DNA of 42,383 nt from Streptomyces sp. MA5143a (GTDB taxonomy: Bacteria > Actinomycetota > Actinomycetes > Streptomycetales > Streptomycetaceae): assembly GCF_900290235.1 (NCBI RefSeq), contig NZ_OLMK01000130.1, positions 1 to 42,383 on the forward strand, written 5' to 3'. The notes beneath the pieces are model-generated. The model did no database searches and was not told where the DNA came from. It saw only the letters and a list, made by a program, of their open reading frames with translations. Below are positions 41,441 through 42,383 of the stretch, piece after piece. Position 1 is the stretch's first letter, and every line of letters begins with the position of its first letter. Position numbers and translations under genes: made by a program.

Positions 41441-41464
41441 GCGCCCATATGGTCGACAAACGAC
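41424..41464 (+). promoter_or_regulatory. Promoter and GTCGACAAACGAC operator of the leader-RidA-DSD1 unit
   Basis: A consensus TTGACA (41424-41429) and TATGGT (41448-41453), spaced 18 nt, form a promoter. GTCGACAAACGAC (41452-41464) starts at the end of the -10 element. The 13-mer is identical to the one before the first GntR gene and close to the two at the HAD operon; TATGGTCGACAA is also shared with the HAD promoter. Confidence 0.75.
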
Positions 41465-41530
41465 AAAAGGTGGCTAGTTTAAGCCACGATACGGCGTTTT
41501 ATCGCCACTGTTACTCGAGGAGAGAGCCGA

Positions 41531-41620
41531 GTGCAGATGATCAAGATTCGTACGAAACAGCCACTTATCGACAACCGCACGGGTCTGTTCCTCGTGCCGT
41601 CCGCAGAGGTGACGCGATGA
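41531..41620 (+). CDS. Short leader ORF (29 residues) overlapping the RidA start
   Basis: A GTG at 41531 follows GAGGAGAG, a good ribosome binding site, and opens a 29-residue frame reading MQMIKIRTKQPLIDNRTGLF then LVPSAEVTR. The stop TGA overlaps the ATG of the RidA gene (ATGA), the classic layout for translational coupling. It could be a leader peptide that controls RidA translation or the surviving start of a larger lost protein. No database check was possible. It lies about 70 nt downstream of the operator-bearing promoter. Confidence 0.5.
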   Translation: MQMIKIRTKQPLIDNRTGLFLVPSAEVTR

Positions 41621-42102
41621 GCCAGTCCGTGGCGTCAGCAGTGAGCACTGGTTCGGCTTCCGATCGGCTCAAGGCTTTGGGTCTCGCCCTTCCCGAACTC
41701 GCCGACAACCCGTACTACGTGCACCACCGGTCGGTGGGCTCCAGCATCTACATCTCGGGCCAGCTGCCTTACAAGGACGGCTGGTTGCTGGGGCAGGGCA
41801 CGGTCGGCGGGGACGTGGAGCTGGAGACGGCGCGGTCACTGGCCCGCCATGCCGTGCTCAACTGCCTCGCCGCGGCCGTGCGGGCGGTGGGTGATCTGGA
41901 CCGGGTCCGGATCGTGCAGATGCTGGTCTTCGTCGCCAGTACGCCGGACTTCGGTCAGCAGTCGCAGGTCGCCAACGCGGCCAGTGAGCTGCTGATCGAG
42001 GTGCTGGGTGAGAACGGGCGGCACGCCCGCACTGCGATCGGTGTCGCCGGTCTGCCGCTCAACAGTCCGGTGGAGATCCAGATGGTCTGCACCGCTGCGT
42101 AG
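41617..42102 (+). CDS. RidA-family enamine/imine deaminase (copy 2)
   Basis: A 161-residue RidA-fold protein closely related to copy 1 at 32865-33350. Shared blocks include SGQLPYKDGWLLGQGTVGGD (about residues 47-66), ALGLALPEL, DLDRVRIVQMLVFVASTPDF (about 94-113) and GENGRHARTAIGVAGLPLNS (about 130-149) with the substrate-binding Arg. The N-terminal 35 residues differ more than the rest. It should hydrolyse imines or enamines arising from neighbouring amino acid enzymes. The ATG at 41617 has GAGGTGA at 5 nt and overlaps the stop of a 29-codon ORF. A D-threonine aldolase-like gene follows 119 nt on. Confidence 0.93.
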   Translation: MSQSVASAVSTGSASDRLKALGLALPELADNPYYVHHRSVGSSIYISGQLPYKDGWLLGQGTVGGDVELETARSLARHAVLNCLAAAVRAVGDLDRVRIVQMLVFVASTPDFGQQSQVANAASELLIEVLGENGRHARTAIGVAGLPLNSPVEIQMVCTAA

Positions 42103-42221
42103 GCAGACCCGAAGGCGGTGTACGCCATTGCGCGCGCTATCGCGGACCGCGCGCTCAGCATTTAGGGGAGTCAGCACCCGCGCCCCTCGGTCATTCCAGG
42201 CAGAACCACAAGGAGGGCAGC

Positions 42222-42383
42222 GTGAACCGGCTGCAACGAGTCCTCGACGCTCTGGTCGAGCGGATCGACACCCCCGCGCCGATCGTGCTGGTCGACGTCA
42301 TGCAGGGCAACATCGACCGCGTCCAGGGCTTCGCCGACCAGCACAACCTCATGGTCAGACCGCACGTCAAGACGCACAAGTGC
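42222..42383 (+). CDS. D-threonine aldolase / DSD1-like PLP enzyme, N-terminal part (gene leaves the right edge)
   Basis: Only 54 residues are visible. ERIDTPAPIVLVDVMQGNID (about residues 13-32) and VRPHVKTHKC (45-54) match the start of the alanine racemase N-terminal/DSD1 family: D-threonine aldolase, D-serine dehydratase, 3-hydroxyaspartate aldolase. The Lys in RPHxKTHK is the PLP Schiff-base residue. The enzyme cleaves or dehydrates a beta-hydroxy amino acid; which one cannot be decided from the fragment. The GTG at 42222 has AAGGAGGG upstream. Being downstream of the second RidA gene, it probably shares its promoter. Confidence 0.88.
   Translation, partial: MNRLQRVLDALVERIDTPAPIVLVDVMQGNIDRVQGFADQHNLMVRPHVKTHKC

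Noticed and set aside
42131..42155. Terminator between the second RidA gene and the DSD1-like gene
   Set aside because: The GCGCGC arms are short with an 11-13-nt loop, and the downstream gene has a strong ribosome binding site but no separate promoter, so read-through is more likely.

Overview
The window is high-GC actinobacterial DNA and fits Streptomyces: strong G/C third-position bias, GTG/TTG starts, purine-rich ribosome binding sites, an ergothioneine operon, and short GC-rich palindromes that I recall as common between Streptomyces genes. No database search was possible, so family calls rest on motifs read from the translations.

Positions 1-27540 look like chromosomal backbone, densely packed with intact genes: the 3' end of an aldehyde dehydrogenase; two proteins of unknown function; an HSL-type esterase divergent from a MarR regulator; a ComB-like phosphatase; an NDH-2-like flavoprotein; a PNK-type HAD phosphatase; dodecin; the complete egtA-egtB-egtC-egtD operon (minus strand, each junction overlapping by 1-4 nt); a microbial PARG-like protein overlapping tail-to-tail with a PemK/MazF-like protein; flotillin with a small NfeD-like OB protein; an amidase; a PucR-type regulator; a second HSL-type esterase; a LacI regulator; thioredoxin divergent from a Lpd-fold flavoprotein; peptide deformylase; a PepSY membrane protein; a TPR protein; an overlapping pair of MarR genes; and pirin.

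Positions 27541-31235 form a zone of decay: a truncated ArsR gene beside an intact 34-bp dyad, a truncated substrate-binding lipoprotein, an ABC permease fragment with a 1-nt frameshift, and an MFS transporter gene split by a 40-nt palindromic insert.

Positions 31236-42383 (right edge open) hold an apparently acquired, partly eroded catabolic island. Intact genes: a SolA/MSOX-type FAD oxidase, two close RidA paralogues in opposite orientation 8.3 kb apart, a haloacid-dehalogenase-type HAD protein, two FCD-type GntR regulators, a threonine/hydroxyaspartate dehydratase-like PLP enzyme, an Ldh_2-family dehydrogenase, an iron-type alcohol dehydrogenase, and the start of a D-threonine aldolase/DSD1-like gene. 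Between them lie remnants of an SDR, an isopropylmalate/tartrate dehydrogenase-like gene, IS3 and IS701 transposases, and unidentified reading frames.

Two operator systems organise the island. A 13-bp sequence GTCGACAA(A/T)CGAC lies at the promoters of the HAD-RidA-oxidase operon (two copies), of the first GntR gene, and of the leader peptide-RidA-DSD1 operon, which suggests one autoregulated regulon. Four copies of the 12-bp palindrome ATCCGATCGGAT, spaced 21-22 bp, fill the divergent promoter between the second GntR gene and the dehydrogenase pair. The enzyme set (amine oxidase or aldolase or dehydratase making reactive imines or enamines, RidA to hydrolyse them, dehydrogenases to finish) suggests catabolism of an unusual amino acid, perhaps N-methylated or beta-hydroxylated; the substrate is not determined by the sequence.
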